Source: Listeria seeligeri serovar 1/2b str. SLCC3954 (lineage in GTDB: Bacteria; Bacillota; Bacilli; Lactobacillales; Listeriaceae). Taken from it: a stretch of 64,000 nt of DNA. Location: contig NC_013891.1 of assembly GCF_000027145.1 (NCBI RefSeq), forward strand, positions 992,001 through 1,056,000, given 5' to 3'. Under the pieces are notes generated by a model, which searched no databases, was not told the origin of the DNA, and worked only from the letters and a program-made list of their open reading frames with translations. A program made the translations under genes and the position numbers. Of this stretch, positions 63,531-64,000 are shown piece by piece (within the stretch, counting starts at the first letter, position 1; each line of letters starts with the position of its first letter).

Positions 63531-64000
63531 ATGATGAAGTATCCGATTATGTTAGATTTAACTGAAAAAAAAGTGGTGATTATCGGCGGTGGTAAGGTCG
63601 CACATCGCAAAGCCAAGGGATTAGTAGAGGTAGGTGCGGATGTGCTAGTGGTAGGTTTAACTGTTTTACAAGAGATAAAGGAGCTAGGTATTCAGGTTTT
63701 AGAAGAGTCTTACCGAAAAGAGCATCTTAATGGGGCTTTTCTAGTATTTATTTGTACGGATAATCGCGAAGTAAATCAAGCTGTTGCCGACGATGCTTCA
63801 GCTAATCAATTAGTCAACGATACGACTAATCAAGCGAATTCTGCTTTTTTTAATATGGCAACAGTGACGAAAAATGAGTTAGTCGTTGGGATTTCGACAG
63901 GTGGTGGAAATCCAAGTTATGCCAAAAAAGTAAAACTCGAAATAGCTAATCTAGTAGAAACACTAGAAACGGAAGAAATTGCTTATCGTGTCAAAAAGAA
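63531..64000 (+). CDS. Precorrin-2 dehydrogenase/sirohydrochlorin ferrochelatase-type protein, N-terminal part
   Basis: The gene runs off the window; 156 codons are visible. MKYPIMLDLTEKKVVIIGGGKVAHRKA has the Rossmann NAD loop GGGKVA of the CysG N-domain (SirC/Met8 family), followed by FLVFICTDNREVNQ and VGISTGGGNPSYAK, both signature segments. It oxidises precorrin-2 to sirohydrochlorin on the way to siroheme or cobalamin. In L. monocytogenes the chromosome next to clpP1 leads into the cobalamin/pdu region, which fits. Ribosome site GGAGG precedes the ATG. Confidence 0.9.
   Translation, partial: MMKYPIMLDLTEKKVVIIGGGKVAHRKAKGLVEVGADVLVVGLTVLQEIKELGIQVLEESYRKEHLNGAFLVFICTDNREVNQAVADDASANQLVNDTTNQANSAFFNMATVTKNELVVGISTGGGNPSYAKKVKLEIANLVETLETEEIAYRVKK

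Noticed and set aside
1-64000. CRISPR array, tRNA or rRNA genes, insertion sequence
   Set aside because: No regularly spaced repeats, cloverleaf-like segments, rRNA cores or transposase motifs were found on reading.

Overview
The window is Listeria chromosome, most likely Listeria monocytogenes with a serogroup 1/2-type wall. The DNA is AT-rich, with strong GGAGG-type ribosome binding sites and frequent TTG/GTG starts. Supporting genes include a 572-residue autolysin matching Auto (Aut), an rmlACBD set plus rhamnosyltransferase inside a ribitol-phosphate teichoic acid cluster, and a ClpP paralogue whose catalytic Asp is replaced by Asn. Species and serogroup come from recognising genes and their order, not from a database search.

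Region 1 (1-16.7 kb) is conserved core: the end of pdhC and all of pdhD, a lactate-dehydrogenase-like pseudoenzyme, UPF0223, a DsbA-fold protein, corA (with a possible short leader ORF), UPF0637, an inositol monophosphatase, typA, a lipoprotein, ylaI, ylaN, ftsW, pycA and an orphan ABC binding protein.

Region 2 (16.7-39.4 kb) is a wall teichoic acid and surface locus: the TarGH exporter, Auto, UDP-glucose pyrophosphorylase, a YfhO-family membrane glycosyltransferase, RmlT and dTDP-L-rhamnose synthesis (rmlACBD). It also holds ribitol/glycerol-phosphate transferases, tarI, tarJ, tarD and two GT2 enzymes. Together these supply precursors (CDP-ribitol, CDP-glycerol, dTDP-rhamnose, UDP-glucose), polymerise the chain, decorate it and export it.

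Region 3 (39.5-44.3 kb) is NAD and GMP synthesis: pncB, nadE, a monooxygenase-fold protein, an orphan PTS IIB and guaA.

Region 4 (44.3-51 kb) is accessory and decayed. The 3' end of guaA is followed by the C-terminal stub of a tyrosine integrase on the minus strand, a MerR regulator with a 19-bp-spacer promoter, a doubly broken DUF6273-like gene and an imperfect copy of the guaA end. Paired integrase-arm-like repeats lie at both ends, so this looks like the scar of a guaA-integrated element. Next comes a type VII secretion LXG toxin module: two small helical partner proteins, an LXG toxin broken by a 2-bp duplication, an immunity gene, an orphan toxin-tip/immunity cassette, and a chimeric immunity/LXG relic.

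Region 5 (51-64 kb) holds small metabolic and stress genes. They include isochorismatase, an HTH relic, GNAT, MepB and DUF4303 proteins, a MerR/quinone reductase pair, a Fur-controlled ABC exporter pair, a MerR/monooxygenase divergon, a GH3 glycosidase, clpP (ClpP1 type), a VOC protein, and the start of a precorrin-2 dehydrogenase gene that probably opens the B12/siroheme region. I see no tRNA, rRNA, CRISPR array or intact insertion sequence.
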